Below, one piece after another: positions 21,913-32,644 of a stretch of DNA of 64,000 nucleotides. How positions within the stretch are numbered: the first letter of the stretch is position 1; the number at the start of each line of letters is the position of its first letter. This stretch comes from Lycorma delicatula (taxonomy: Eukaryota > Arthropoda > Insecta > Hemiptera > Fulgoridae), in the NCBI RefSeq assembly GCF_047948215.1, contig NC_134465.1:42941946-43005945 (forward strand), read 5' to 3'. The notes under the pieces were generated by a model. It was given only the letters and a program-made list of their open reading frames with translations, did not search any database and was not told the origin of the DNA. The position numbers and the translations under genes are program-made.

Positions 21913-22289
21913 TGTTTTCATTTCATTTATATATTTTTCATTTTTATTTAATGATTTACTTGGTTGTAATGGTGCATTTTTACCATTGATTAAAATATTG
22001 TAAAAAAGCGGAAGTAAGTTTCAATAGATGTATCTTTTTTAAATTTTTCCGTTACGTTCCATCCATATGTTTATTATTTAATAAAGTTAATAACGATCAT
22101 AGAAACCAATAGTAATCAGTAAAAAATCGGGGTAATTTCTTAATTTATTTAATAATAATAATAATGAAAAAAAATGAACATTTAAAATGAATATTAGGTT
22201 TACAAATTTCTTTCGTAAAAACAAAAAGTTCTCCAATGATAAAAAAAAATAAATTACAAACTCTAAAAATTTTCGAAAATAGGAAATTA

Positions 22290-22480
22290 AAAGAGTATCA
22301 AAGTTTAAATATCTCTGAGAAATAATAACGGGGAACGCTCCAAAAAAGAAAGCGCTAAGAGAGCGAACGCAGAAAACGGCATTAGCGTTCAACAACAAGA
22401 AATTTACGTAATAAAAAGTCGGTTTCACATAACGCTGAACATTACAAAACGGTAATTCGAAAAATTTTTCGGATAAGACA
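22290..22480 (+). mobile_element. LINE-B remnant, 5' part of a split copy
   Basis: Plus-strand frames read GNAPKKKALRERTQKTALAF, then NNKK, and after a frameshift SVSHNAEHYKTV. These correspond to the region just after the RT core in the same family as 32645-33300 (SLSINTKIRHYKTVVKPVIT). The copy is cut at 22480 by family H and resumes near 23630. Confidence 0.6.
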
Positions 22481-23612
22481 TTTTTACTTCCTTGTACGAA
22501 GTAAAGGAAGTATTATGATCGTGAAAAATATCGGTTTTCAAATTTCAACGGAAATATCCGTTTTGACCATCCCTGAATCCATTTTGACTAGTTTCAGCGT
22601 AACGTATGTATGTATCTGGAGTAATTCAAAAACGATTAGTCGTAGGAGAAATTTTGTATTTAGGACTGTTGTAACATCTAGTTTTGTACCTCCCCTTTTG
22701 ATTGTAATCGACTGGACCAAAAGTAACTAAAAAAAAAAACCAAAATCCAAAAATTTGGATTTTGGACATTTTCTTAATTGCAGTAATAAGCCCTCATTGA
22801 GATCTTTCCAATGTATATCATAAGTGGTACTAGTTTCATCGGTTCCAGTGTTATAGCCAAATAAAATTTTAATTTAATGAAATATTTGGATCTTACAAGG
22901 GAAAAGTATATCTCTTCGAATCAGACTTCATATCATTTTTTCCCTAATTTTTTATTTAAATGTATTGATTTATTAATAATTATTAACCGCTTATTGTAAA
23001 AAAAAAATTACAATAAATATTAATATAATAATAACAATAAAATTTTTTTAAAAAATGAAAAAATCAGAAGTAAATAGTGAAATAAAATTTATGTATGATT
23101 ACCCGTAGGATGTTGAAATTGGTATTTAGGACAGTTGTAACATCTAGTTGTGCATCTCCCTTTTTTATTGCAAGCGACTGAACCAAAAAAGCCCAAAATC
23201 CAATTTTTTTTTTGATTTTGGACTTATTAACTGCAGTAATAAGCCCTCATTCAGAACTTTTCAACGATATAAGTGGTACTTATTGTAATTTGTTCCAGAG
23301 TTACCTACAAATAAAATTTTAACTAATGAAATGTTTGAATCTTACAAGGGGAAGCACATCGGTTCGAATCCGACTTTATATACATATATATATATATATT
23401 TTTTTTTTAATTTAAATATATTTATTTATTATTAATTATTAATTCCGATTGTAAAAAAAGTGTTACAATAAATAATAGAATAAAAAAAAGTACGAAAAAA
23501 TATTAGAAGTTATTAATGAAATAAAACTTTATGTACTTTTCATTTTAAAAACCTGTTTATACGTAATTTAATACGTGTACAAGGAAGTCATGTGGTGTCC
23601 ACATCAGATTTA
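22481..23612 (+). mobile_element. Family H, longest copy (about 1.13 kb)
   Basis: It starts ttttt and a hairpin (acttcctt...aaggaagt, 22486-22511) and ends gtacaaggaagt followed by a second hairpin (atgtgg-tgt-ccacat) and cagattt. The outer acttccttgtac and gtacaaggaagt are inverted relative to each other. Inside is ggttcgaatccgac, a match to the pol III B box. The centre is non-coding. The element interrupts a LINE-B remnant. Its class is undetermined. Confidence 0.8.
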
Positions 23613-23629
23613 ATAAAAAAAGAAAATAA

Positions 23630-23965
23630 TTTTAGAAAACATATACGGATCCGATTACCGGAACGGAATTTATATACTAAAAAGTGAAACAGAGATTTAT
23701 AAATATTTAGAAAAAAGTAAAAGACACCATCTGGAGTAGAAGATAACAATTTTATGGGCATTTTCGCAGAACGAGCGAAAATAGATTAACTAAGCAAATA
23801 TTTAACTTTTATAACAGTGGAATTAGTAAAACTAGCCGGTTAAAGTGGTAGAAAAAGTTCTTAAAACTTTAAAAATCTTAAGAAACCTGCTTAAATAGAG
23901 ACCGATTTAAAAAATTAATCAAAGAATCTAGGTTTCCAGTGAAGTTACTCAAACAGGGAATAAAA
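23630..23965 (+). mobile_element. LINE-B remnant, 3' part of the split copy
   Basis: Across frames: SETEIYKYLEK, then ILWAFSQNE (original GHF...), LTKQIFNFYNSGISKTSRLK and WVEKVLKDLKNL-like residues, and finally FKKLIKESRFPVKLLKQG. This is the C-terminal region after the RT domain and continues the fragment at 22290-22480. Confidence 0.65.
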
Positions 23966-24006
23966 AACAACAAATATTGAGAAAACAAGAGAAGTTTCTC
24001 TTAACG

Positions 24007-24270
24007 AGAGAGAGAGAGAGAGAGCGGGAGAGAGAGAGAGAGAGAGAGAGCGAGTGAGAGGGAGAGATAGAAAGATGGATAGGGATAATGAGAAAGACAG
24101 AGAGAGGGTGTGATAGAAAGAGGGAGAGGGATAATGAGAGAGAGAGAGAGTGAGAGAGTGATAATGAGAGGGTGAGTGGGAGGGGGCGGGAGAGGGGCGA
24201 GAATGGGACGGAGAGGGGGCGGGAGAGAGAGATGGTGAGAGAGAGTGAGAGAGAGAGAGTGTGTGTTGGG
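24007..24270. repeat. (GA)n-rich purine tract
   Basis: About 260 bp of imperfect GA repeats with GGGA interruptions. The 122-codon minus-strand frame across it (Ser/Leu/Pro) is a repeat translation. Confidence 0.9.
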
Positions 24271-24788
24271 TTGTCGGAGGGAGGGGAGAAGAAGATAAAT
24301 TAAAATTGGTCATTTAAATATTTTTGATAAAAGCTAACAATGGATACAAAAATTTATATTTGAAAAAAAAATTGTATTTGTATAATTACGAAAAATTTGA
24401 CTGTAATGAACCGAGACCTTCAGAATGGTATTTAAATGTTATAACAATATATATTCATCAAATACAAGTATTTACAAAAGAATCACCTTACATTTTTCTA
24501 TACTGTATACTTTAATATTAATTTAAAAAAATAAAATCAATACAGCTCTACGCAACTAATTAATATTTACATACGCACAAACATAAACAAATGAGCGTAC
24601 TCACTCGCGCATAAATGAATACTGTTAATCACAGTAAAAGGTCAAACTATTTAATTTCGTGCAACGTACTTTCTTTTTCCTTGTCATAAATATCTACCTT
24701 TAATTCTTTTTTTACATAATTGAAGGCGACCTGAAAAACTATTCTAAATAAAAACAAAAAACATACACAGATATATTCACACAATCAC
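24271..24788. other. AT-rich DNA, nothing recognised
   Basis: No supported feature. Confidence 0.5.
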
Positions 24789-24793
24789 TCTCT

Positions 24794-24841
<48 letters not shown>
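24789..24841 (+). repeat. (CT)n microsatellite
   Basis: Nearly pure CT dinucleotides. Confidence 0.95.
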
Positions 24842-24844
<3 letters not shown>

Positions 24845-25190
24845 AACGCATGCCAGCTGTGATGGAACTAGATGCCTCCTAAGAGCTGAAGGCCAAAAAT
24901 AATCGTGTACATTTTAGAATGGCGCTAAAAATGGTTTACGAGGAGGGGGAAAGGAGTCTGAAGTATAAGTAAATTTTTCTATCTATTGACATTGACCCAA
25001 TGAGTAAATCGATTTTAATTTGATATAAGTATTTTTAAAATAATTAAGTAGTATTACTTCATACCTAAAATACGTTACCGGATACGTAGTTATATTGTAT
25101 AACTATATAAGGGAAAATATACTAATCGTGGGTCAAATTTTGCATGTCAGGGTTTTAATAGGATTTGACGTTTAATTAAAAAAAAAAAAA
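24842..25190. other. AT-rich DNA, nothing recognised
   Basis: The stretch ends in poly-A next to the family H terminus. Confidence 0.5.
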
Positions 25191-26172
25191 AAATCTGATG
25201 TGGACACCACATGACTTCCTTGTATGCCTATTAAATTACATATTCACATTTTTTTGCTGCACTTTATTTAAACTTATTTCATTTGAAAATGAAATACTAT
25301 CCTTCAATTCATTAATATAGTGGACAGTTACACAATTGCATTGTGGTGAACACCATATTGAATAATTTTTTTTTGTGGTGTCACTATCAGCATTTTATAT
25401 TAGTTTATATATTAATTTTGTTTCTCGTCGCTCAAGTAGTTATGTGGTGTACGTGAGAACGTGTCGGATCCGTAATTATGTACACATCGGTTCGAATCCG
25501 ACTTCATATACAGCTTTCTTTTTTTAATTTAAATATTCTGATTATTACACTCTGTAAAATTTTTGAATTAAAATGAAAAGTACATAAAATTTTATTTCAC
25601 TAATACCTTCTGATATTTTTTCAAATTTTATTATTATTATTATTATTACTGAATTATTATTTATTGGAAAAGTTTTTTTACAATCAGAGGTTAATGATTA
25701 TTAAAAATCAATATATATTTTTTTTAAATGTATATAAAGTCGGATTCGAACCGATGTGCCTTCCCCTTGTAAGATCCAAACATTTCATTAATTAAAATTT
25801 TATTTGTAGATAACTCTGGAACAAATGAAAATAAGTACCACTTATATCGTTGAAAAGTTCTCAGTGAGGGCTTATTACTGGAGTTAAGAAGTCCAAAATC
25901 CAAATTTTTGGGATTTTGAGCTTTTTTGGTTCAGTCGATTGCAATCAAAAAGAGAGGTGCGCAACTAGATGTTACAACAGTTCTAAATACAAATTTTAAC
26001 ACGGCTAATCGTTTTTGAGTTATACGAGATACATACGTACGTACAGATGTCACGCCGAAACTAGTCAGAATGGATTCAGGAATGTTGAAAATTGATACTT
26101 TCGTTGAAATTTGAAAACCGAAATTTATCCCGATCACAATACTTACTTTACTTCGTAAAAGGAAGTAAAAAA
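25191..26172 (-). mobile_element. Family H, rearranged copy
   Basis: The reverse-strand 3' end (aaatctgatgtggacaccac) is at 25191 and the 5' hairpin end at about 26142-26172. The B-box block appears on the minus strand at about 25741-25760, and also in plus orientation at about 25488-25505, so two H pieces in opposite orientation are joined here. The frame at 25931-26137 lies in the repeat. Confidence 0.7.
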
Positions 26173-26222
26173 AAAATAAAAATGAAACAAAAACAATCTT
26201 AGCATTGTGAGGGTTGTATATG

Positions 26223-26500
26223 CAGAGTGTCCCACGAGGAAACGGGAATACTTTACAGGTGTATTCCTCTCATCAAAATAATGAAAAAAGTTCACATAAA
26301 CATACGTCTGGAAACGTTTCGTTAGCGAGTTACGGTTAGCGAAAGATTTCGCTCAGAATTCATGTTCCCTGGTGAAATGAGGACGTACTGAAATATCTAG
26401 GACGTTAATTGAGGGGCAAAATTAATGCTTTCCTGTGGTTTTTGACCTGAAAATTGAATAAATTTGTCTGTGGTATGTATTTTTTTTACCATCCTCATAT
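26223..26500 (+). repeat. Family G fragment (relative of the TA-flanked foldback)
   Basis: cagagtgtcccacgaggaaa, gtttcgttagcgagttacgg and gaaagatttcgctcagaatt resemble the left arm of the elements at 17441 and 19484 but are clearly diverged. Confidence 0.55.
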
Positions 26501-26760
26501 TACGGCTGAAGAGTTGGTGGATTATATTTGGTTAACTTTATTTAAATATTTGGTAGAAGATGCGAGAATTATTTTTGTTGAAGTTTTCATTTATTTGGTT
26601 TAAATTTTTTTCTCATTATTTTTGTTGGCTCGTTTTATCTTTTTTGTGACTTATTTTTCGGATCTTAAAGGAATTTTTCCTTTTTTCCTCATATTTAATG
26701 GAGTTCCATTTTTACCCGATAGACGTTTTGTTTTTATAAACTTCAAAATTGTAATCATCG

Positions 26761-26917
26761 CAAGCCTCCGTGGCGCGAGTAGTAGCGTATCGGCCTTTAA
26801 TCCGGAGGTCCCGGATTCGAATCCCGGTCAGGCATGGCATTTTTCACACGCTACAAAAATTGTCATCCATTTCATCCTCTAAAGCAATACCTGAACGGTG
26901 GTCTCGGAGGTTAAAAC
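26761..26917 (+). mobile_element. SINE-B, complete, with perfect 15-bp target duplication
   Basis: The head reads tggcgcgagtagtagcgtat (A box), tccggaggtcccggattcga and atcccgg (B box), then ggcatggcatttttcacacg. The tail (catcctctaaagcaatacct... ggtctcggaggttaaaaca) is the same as the SINE-A tail. The flanks aaattgtaatcatcg (26746-26760 and 26918-26932) are identical, so insertion is fairly recent. Confidence 0.9.
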
Positions 26918-27189
26918 AAATTGTAATCATCGTAATTTTTTCATTTCATAATAGAAGTAAAACTTTTATTTTCATGATTAAAGAAAAATACCAGTTTGCT
27001 TCATTTTTCAAATCGTACTTCAACTAGCCAAGTTATAATGGAACATGTTAGTTCTAGGCTCAAATTTAGAAGATAATTTTTAATTACTAGAACCTATGTT
27101 TATTGGGATATTTTCTTTGTATTGATGTTGGGGAACAGGTTACCGAAATGTTAGACGATTTTTTTTATATAAGAACCACACAATGTCTC

Positions 27190-27489
27190 ACTAAGAAATA
27201 GGAAAAATTTCAGAACATGTTCCATAAGGGATAATAAGAAAAAAATTCACAAAAAAATGGATTCGAAGCCTCTTCGTTTTCGAGTTATAGGTCCAAAAAT
27301 TAATTGACCTTCCCAGAATTTCAGAAAGCCTTAATTTACCAGGAGGAACTGAAACTCGGGCGAAATCTTTCATCCTGTATAACTCGCTAACGAAGCGTTT
27401 TCGGACCTATGTTTATATGAATATTTTTCTTATTTTTAGCCTCTAGAATGAGTTGTCAACGTATTGCCCTATCCTCCTGAATCATGCTG
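27190..27489. repeat. G/foldback-family right end fragment
   Basis: From attgaccttcccagaatttc to ccctatcctcctgaatcatg it matches the right arm of the TA-flanked foldback elements. The start (tttcagaacatgttcc) matches 43437-43452. Confidence 0.65.
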
Positions 27490-27726
27490 TATACTGCAGA
27501 AATGATGACAGTCAAAGAATTGAGTGTGAAAAAAAAAATTTTTTAAAAAATAAAAATTATGACAGATTTTACATGCCAAGTGTAAAAATAATTAAAATAT
27601 ATCAAGATCAAATGAAGAAATTGTAACACAAATTTGAAAAAAAGACAATAACGGACTCTTTAAATAAAGAAGATTAGGCTTTTATGAACACTGAAAAAGA
27701 ATAGAGCAACACATTACGCAGCCAAC
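27490..27726. other. AT-rich DNA, nothing recognised
   Basis: No supported feature. Confidence 0.5.
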
Positions 27727-28492
27727 TTTATTTAACATTTCATCATTTTATTTAAATATAATTTTTTTTTCGTTTATTTAATTCAATGATTCAAAAGCGT
27801 ACTTAATTCGCGCGGGTATGGCGTTACTAGCGGCGACAGTCGGCACTAATGTAATTTCGCAATTTACGTAGAACAAATTTCGCTTTTACGTTCGGCAGAC
27901 CGATGTAGCTGCGAGTCTTAACGCACCAGCTACCGATTCGACCCGGCATTCTAGTTCGAGATCCGGCCAGACAGAGTTACTTATTTAAATTTTAAATATT
28001 ATCTATTTATTTAATTCTACCAGTGAAGCCACAATACAGCAGACGACTACAACAGTATTTTTTGTGGTGGGGTTGCGATTTTACAAAAAAAACGTTTTAT
28101 CCACATATTTTTATTTTTTAACCGTTAACCGTGTTTTAGAATATTACCTTAATTAGGCGAAATCTCAAAATATTGAGGGTAACCTTACTATACAGTCTCA
28201 CCTCTTGACTTTTCAAATTGAAAATTTAATGGCGTCAATGCCTTATATATAGAAGTGAACCGATTATCTTTGGTCAAAATCATAGTTGTGGAAATATAAG
28301 GTGATTTAGAAGTCGACACTGACCACACAAACGTACATACGAACATTTAACATTTGGTTTTATTGGTTTCTTAGGTGTCAAAACGTCAAGATCCAGTAAA
28401 AACAGCATATGCCGAATTAAACGGATTACAATATTTTCCCTTTCAGAGCTTAAGCTTTGTTATAACGCTAGACGGAAAAGTAGTAGGATAAT
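27727..28492 (+). repeat. Interspersed repeat R, copy 2 (unoccupied target)
   Basis: It is collinear with R copy 1, including the tRNA-like stretch (ctagttcgagatccggcc at about 27950) and attaggcgaaatctcaaaat. At 28243-28262 it reads ccttatatatagaagtg without insertion, which gives the empty site for the foldback at 17441-18025. Confidence 0.8.
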
Positions 28493-28499
28493 TACTAAT

Positions 28500-28660
28500 T
28501 TAGGTTAATTAAAGAACGTGCGGGTGACGTAAGGATTCCAACGCGGGGACGTACATCTAAATCGGTACAGCCGTTGAGCTGCTACGGTGGAACAAATATA
28601 CATACATACACCCTAAAAATATTCCACCCTTTTTTGGGTAGTCGTGTAAAAATAACTGGT
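28500..28660 (+). repeat. Family C repeat fragment
   Basis: gacgtaaggattccaacgcg, aaatcggtacagccgttgag and ccacccttttttgggtagtc match the other C copies. Confidence 0.75.
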
Positions 28661-29365
28661 TTTGAGAGTTTTAAAAAGATATAAAGGAATTGAATATTAA
28701 ATAAAAATACATTTTTATGTCGAAATATTTCTAGAATTAAAATAAAGTAAAAGTTTTAAAAGGGTTTTTCCTGTTGGAAAAACCAAGAGGAATATGAGAA
28801 AGAGAATTTTCCCAGAGAAGAGGAGAGGTTAATCCTCATAGATTTAAAGAGTACTGACAAAAAAGGAAATGAACAGCAAACTTGTTTTTTAATGCGACAG
28901 TCCAAACGAAATAAAATTTTATAATAGTAATAAATTGTTAATTTTTAACGCTAATTTATAAACAGAAATATCTTAGATGATAAATATGTTTTTTATGAAT
29001 GAATTTTTTCCTATGTCACTACTTAAGTCGCATGCGGCTTACGTAAAAGTTTATAAGGGAACTTTTTTCCTTATATAAATGGGGGAATAATATAAATTTT
29101 TGTGGTAGGAAGATTTTTTCCAGGCTCTTTATAATTGTATTTTTTTTGTTTTACTTGAAAATTTAGATTAATATTATGCATATTTGATATTTTATGGTGT
29201 GGTATATTTTTTTGTGGGATTAAAATTTTCATTATCCATTATTTAATAAAGTTTTATCGGTAAAAAAATACATATATATATAGGTTACAAGTTATTAAAA
29301 TACTGTATCGATTTATGAATGCGTTTTATATACATCTAGAAATTCTTATTCATGTAGTATTCGTA
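28661..29365. other. AT-rich DNA upstream of the candidate host exon
   Basis: No repeat family or gene was recognised. It may hold promoter sequence. Confidence 0.45.
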
Positions 29366-29367
29366 TG

Positions 29368-29376
29368 TATATAAAA
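29368..29376 (+). promoter_or_regulatory. Possible TATA box
   Basis: TATATAAAA lies about 110 bp before the CpG-rich block. In AT-rich DNA such matches are common, so the position relative to the exon is the only support. Confidence 0.25.
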
Positions 29377-29479
29377 ATAATGTACGTGTAGTATATTGGG
29401 CGTACGAATGTGCGTGATAATAAAAGTAGTGTTGGTGGTGATGAGGTGGTGAAGAATGACTGTGCCGGAGGGAAGGGGG

Positions 29480-30040
29480 GGCTTTAAAATAAAAAAATGG
29501 GAGGGGTCGCGAAGCGAAGCAGCAACAACGCAACGCAACGCAACCCAAGGAAAGCAAGCAAGGCGAGAGTGCAACACGCACTCTGTTTCCCCCATCAGAA
29601 ACGCAACTACGACTACAAAACGCATGGCATAGCGGCGAAGGCGATGTCGAAAGAAGAAATAAACAAGGAAGGAAATAATATTATAATGTAAAAAGAGATA
29701 AAGATAGAAATAGTTTACACGAAGGGAAGGGTAGGGTAAAAAACGAACAAGCTAGAAGACCCGCGTCGAGCAGCGCACGCATGATAAAAAAAAAAACTAA
29801 AAAAAAAAACAAAATAGTATACGACGACACGCACAAAGATGGCAGCACTATCGATAGTTGTACGTAATAGCATAGAAGTGAACGGTGAACGGGCCGTCCT
29901 GAGGCGGGATCAGAACTACACTAACACCAGTTTAGTCAGAAGAGGGTTAGACTTGGGCGGGGTGCTAAGGGACTCTCCTGTCGCGCGCGATACACGTCGA
30001 CACACCACGCGTAAAGATGCAGGAGACCTAAAACTCTGCA
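29480..30040 (+). other. CpG-rich candidate first exon of a host gene
   Basis: GC and CpG content rise sharply here against very AT-rich surroundings, with runs such as acgcaacgcaacgcaaccca and gcgcgcgatacacgtcgaca. The block ends in CAG|GTGAGT at 30041, a consensus 5' splice site, after which the sequence falls back to AT-rich, intron-like DNA. It matches no TE family in the window. A 5' untranslated leader plus the start of a coding region is the simplest reading. The 5' boundary is approximate and no downstream exon was identified. Confidence 0.55.
29839..30040 (+). CDS. Putative N-terminal coding exon, unknown protein
   Basis: ATG at 29839 sits in a good translation context (aaagATGG, A at -3 and G at +4). 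The frame has an in-frame TAG 24 bases upstream, so the start is well defined. It gives 67 codons with the splice falling within codon 68. The peptide is basic, rich in Arg, Asp and Val (VVRNSIEVNGERAVLRRDQ, then DSPVARDTRRHTTRKDAGD), with no domain, signal peptide or membrane segment that I recognise. If the splice donor is not used, the frame ends at TGA a few codons later. The block could instead be entirely untranslated leader. Confidence 0.4.
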
Positions 30041-30049
30041 GGTGAGTGA
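30041..30049 (+). promoter_or_regulatory. Consensus 5' splice site
   Basis: CAG|GTGAGTGAA at the sharp edge between CpG-rich and AT-rich DNA. Confidence 0.5.
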
Positions 30050-31479
30050 ATAGTTTTCGCCGATCAGTTTAATTATTTTAAGTTTTTATTTAATTTATCG
30101 ATTGCATAAATAAAATTAAAAAAAAAATCTGATAGGAAGTGAAATGTAAATAAAATTTGTTGCAGTGCATTTGATTTTATACGGTTTCTAGATTCACACA
30201 CGCGCATGTACGATCGTATAAGTGCATAGCAATATACTTTGACCAAATCGATAATAATTTATTTGAAAATTTTAATAGTTATTAACAAAATTTAATTAAA
30301 TTTATTTTATATATTTTAATGTAATCTATTAAAACTGATAACATTTATACATTTTAAAATCGAATTTATAAAAATACAATACTGGTTTACTCAAACGGGA
30401 CATTTTAAAAATATGAAATAAATAATTAGATAATTTTAATTAACTTATCAAATTTATTTTATAATTAATTTACTTTAATAAATTTTAAATGTTTTCGTAT
30501 ATATATAGTATTTAATTTATTGACCATTATTTCATTTTTTCTAACAATTATATTTTTTATTTGTGTAATACAAAATGAAGAATTAAATTTACGTAATTTT
30601 TTTTATTACTTTTATTAATTGCGCGTTCTGGATTATCAAGTTAGATGTTAAATTACATTTAAATATTATTAAATTTGAACAAAATAAATGTATAGCAACT
30701 AATATATATATATATCTCAAAATTATGATATATATATTGATATATATAATATTATTATATTTTATAATTCAGATTAAAATAATAAATATTATTTATATAT
30801 ATTACGAATTAGTTTAACGAAATAAAAATATATCTTTTCATTTTTTATGCATTGTTTAATTTTCATTTGCTTATTTTTTGAAATATCGAAATTTTATTTA
30901 ATAGAAAAATAAAACCTTAGCAGTTAAAAAAAAAAATAATAATTTATATACTCTAAAATCGCTATATTATTTTTTTTTAAATCTCTGAAATAAGTGTATT
31001 TACATATATATTATGTTCTTTAGCTTCAATTGTGACACTGTCTTTGAATTTTCCGGTATTTTTACACACAATATCAACTGTCCCCATCTGTTTTACTTTA
31101 TTACTCGTATAATTCTTTTTAATAAGTTAATTACCACAATATTATTATCAAAAAAAGAAAAATTGTTTTAGAATTTATATTAAGTCAACATTATTTAATA
31201 ATAAAAAATTAATATATAATGATTTAAAATAAAGTACGATTTACGAAATTGTATCGATAAAAAAAAGAAAAATTGATTACGGTGCGACTGAAATTCATAG
31301 TAAAAATTTATGAATCATAAATAAATAAATAAATTTAGATATTAATAGCAGTAATACGTTATAAAAAAACTATCTTGCCTGTTATTATTTTTATTTTTTG
31401 TACATAAAATAAACATATTCGCACAAGAAAGTTCTAAATAATATTAGTATGATGAAATTAACATATATATATATAAAAT
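30050..31479 (+). other. AT-rich DNA, probably intronic
   Basis: No TE remnant or reading frame was recognised. There are short (TA)n tracts at 30700-30800. Confidence 0.45.
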
Positions 31480-31790
31480 CTGATCGGTACATAACAATAC
31501 ATTTTATATAGATTACGTCAATAATGAATAGGTATGCTACTTTACGGATAAAAAAGGAACTCCCTCCATCATTTAGTCTTGGATGGATCAAGGGAAACCA
31601 TGCTCAAACACCTTGATCTGAGCAACAACACAAAATACATCACAATTAATTACAAATTAAAAAAAAGTACATGGGGATTAAATTACACACATAATAATAA
31701 GGTAAATTTCAGGAAGAAATATTAAAAAATAACCACAAAATAATTCACAATTTAGAAGGTGTTTATTATAAAAATATTTGAAAGTTTAAA
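31480..31790 (+). repeat. Family D repeat, copy 1
   Basis: gtatgctactttacggataa, tggatcaagggaaaccatgc, tcaaacaccttgatctgagc and aataattcacaatttagaag recur in order at 40090-40515. The class is unknown, and no open frame is shared. Confidence 0.6.
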
Positions 31791-32640
31791 ATAGCAGGAT
31801 CTGGAAAATTCGGGGTTTTTACATTTTTTTTTTTTTTTTAATTAGTATCGTTTAATGAAGATTCATCGACAGAGAAATGTTTGTGCATAAAAAAACTTGT
31901 TAAATGTATTTTTAGTAGATTTACGGGAAGATTATTGTCTACATTTAAAACCGTTCTGTTATCTGATTTGGTAGAAGTGGATATTGTTATTTTTTAAGCT
32001 GTTTGTTGTTGTAATATGTGTTCCACTCTTATGCAACTGGACCAAGTTCGGCATATTTTTTTTTTGTAAACTGAAATCACCTCGTGGTACGTTTTTTAAG
32101 TGTTTTTTTTTCCACATTAACTTAGAGAAAAAATGTAACATACAGCAAAAATAAGTATTACGTGCAATTCATATACAAATTTTTATTAGCAAATTACATT
32201 AACAATTTGAAAATACTTTTTTTTTATAAATTTTAATTAACTGTTTTTATTGAATTTTAATGGGGTTATAAAATGTAACCTTGATTTTATTTCGTTGTTT
32301 CATTGGATTTTGCACGAAAATCTATAAGCGTACAAATTAATCAAACATTGTATAGAATAAAAAAATAATTCATATTGCGGGGCATTCCAGACATTCTTTT
32401 AATTCATGCTTTGTAACGGACTCTTTTACGTCGTTTTTCTCTGTGTTTATTTTGTATCAGATCATAGACCTAACCATGTAAAAAAGAAAATCAGATAAAT
32501 TTAAAAAGTAATAAAATATACTTAAAAAGCCCTAAAATATAAAATACCGTACAACGTTTTGTTCTTAAATTTATTTATTTTTTGAAATCGGCATCAAATT
32601 GAAGTTTAGTAAAATATCGGTATTTTTTCGTACCTTACTA
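31791..32640. other. AT-rich DNA, nothing recognised
   Basis: No supported feature. Confidence 0.5.
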
Positions 32641-32644
32641 TTAT

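Noticed and set aside
21651..22003. Open frames of 81-114 codons rich in Ser/Leu or Arg/Glu
   Set aside because: They translate the (CT)n/(GA)n microsatellite in different frames and strands.
22087..22428. 113-codon minus-strand frame rich in Phe/Leu
   Set aside because: It overlaps a LINE-B remnant on the other strand and has no recognisable content.
23945..24313. 122-codon minus-strand frame, Ser/Leu/Pro-rich
   Set aside because: It is the complement of the (GA)n tract.
26761..26840. tRNA gene
   Set aside because: A and B boxes are present, but the stems do not close and the sequence continues into a SINE body with a 15-bp target duplication. The same applies to the other SINE-B copies.
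29336..29625. 81- and 91-codon minus-strand frames opposite the candidate exon
   Set aside because: No start context, domain or splice site supports them; they mirror the CpG-rich block.
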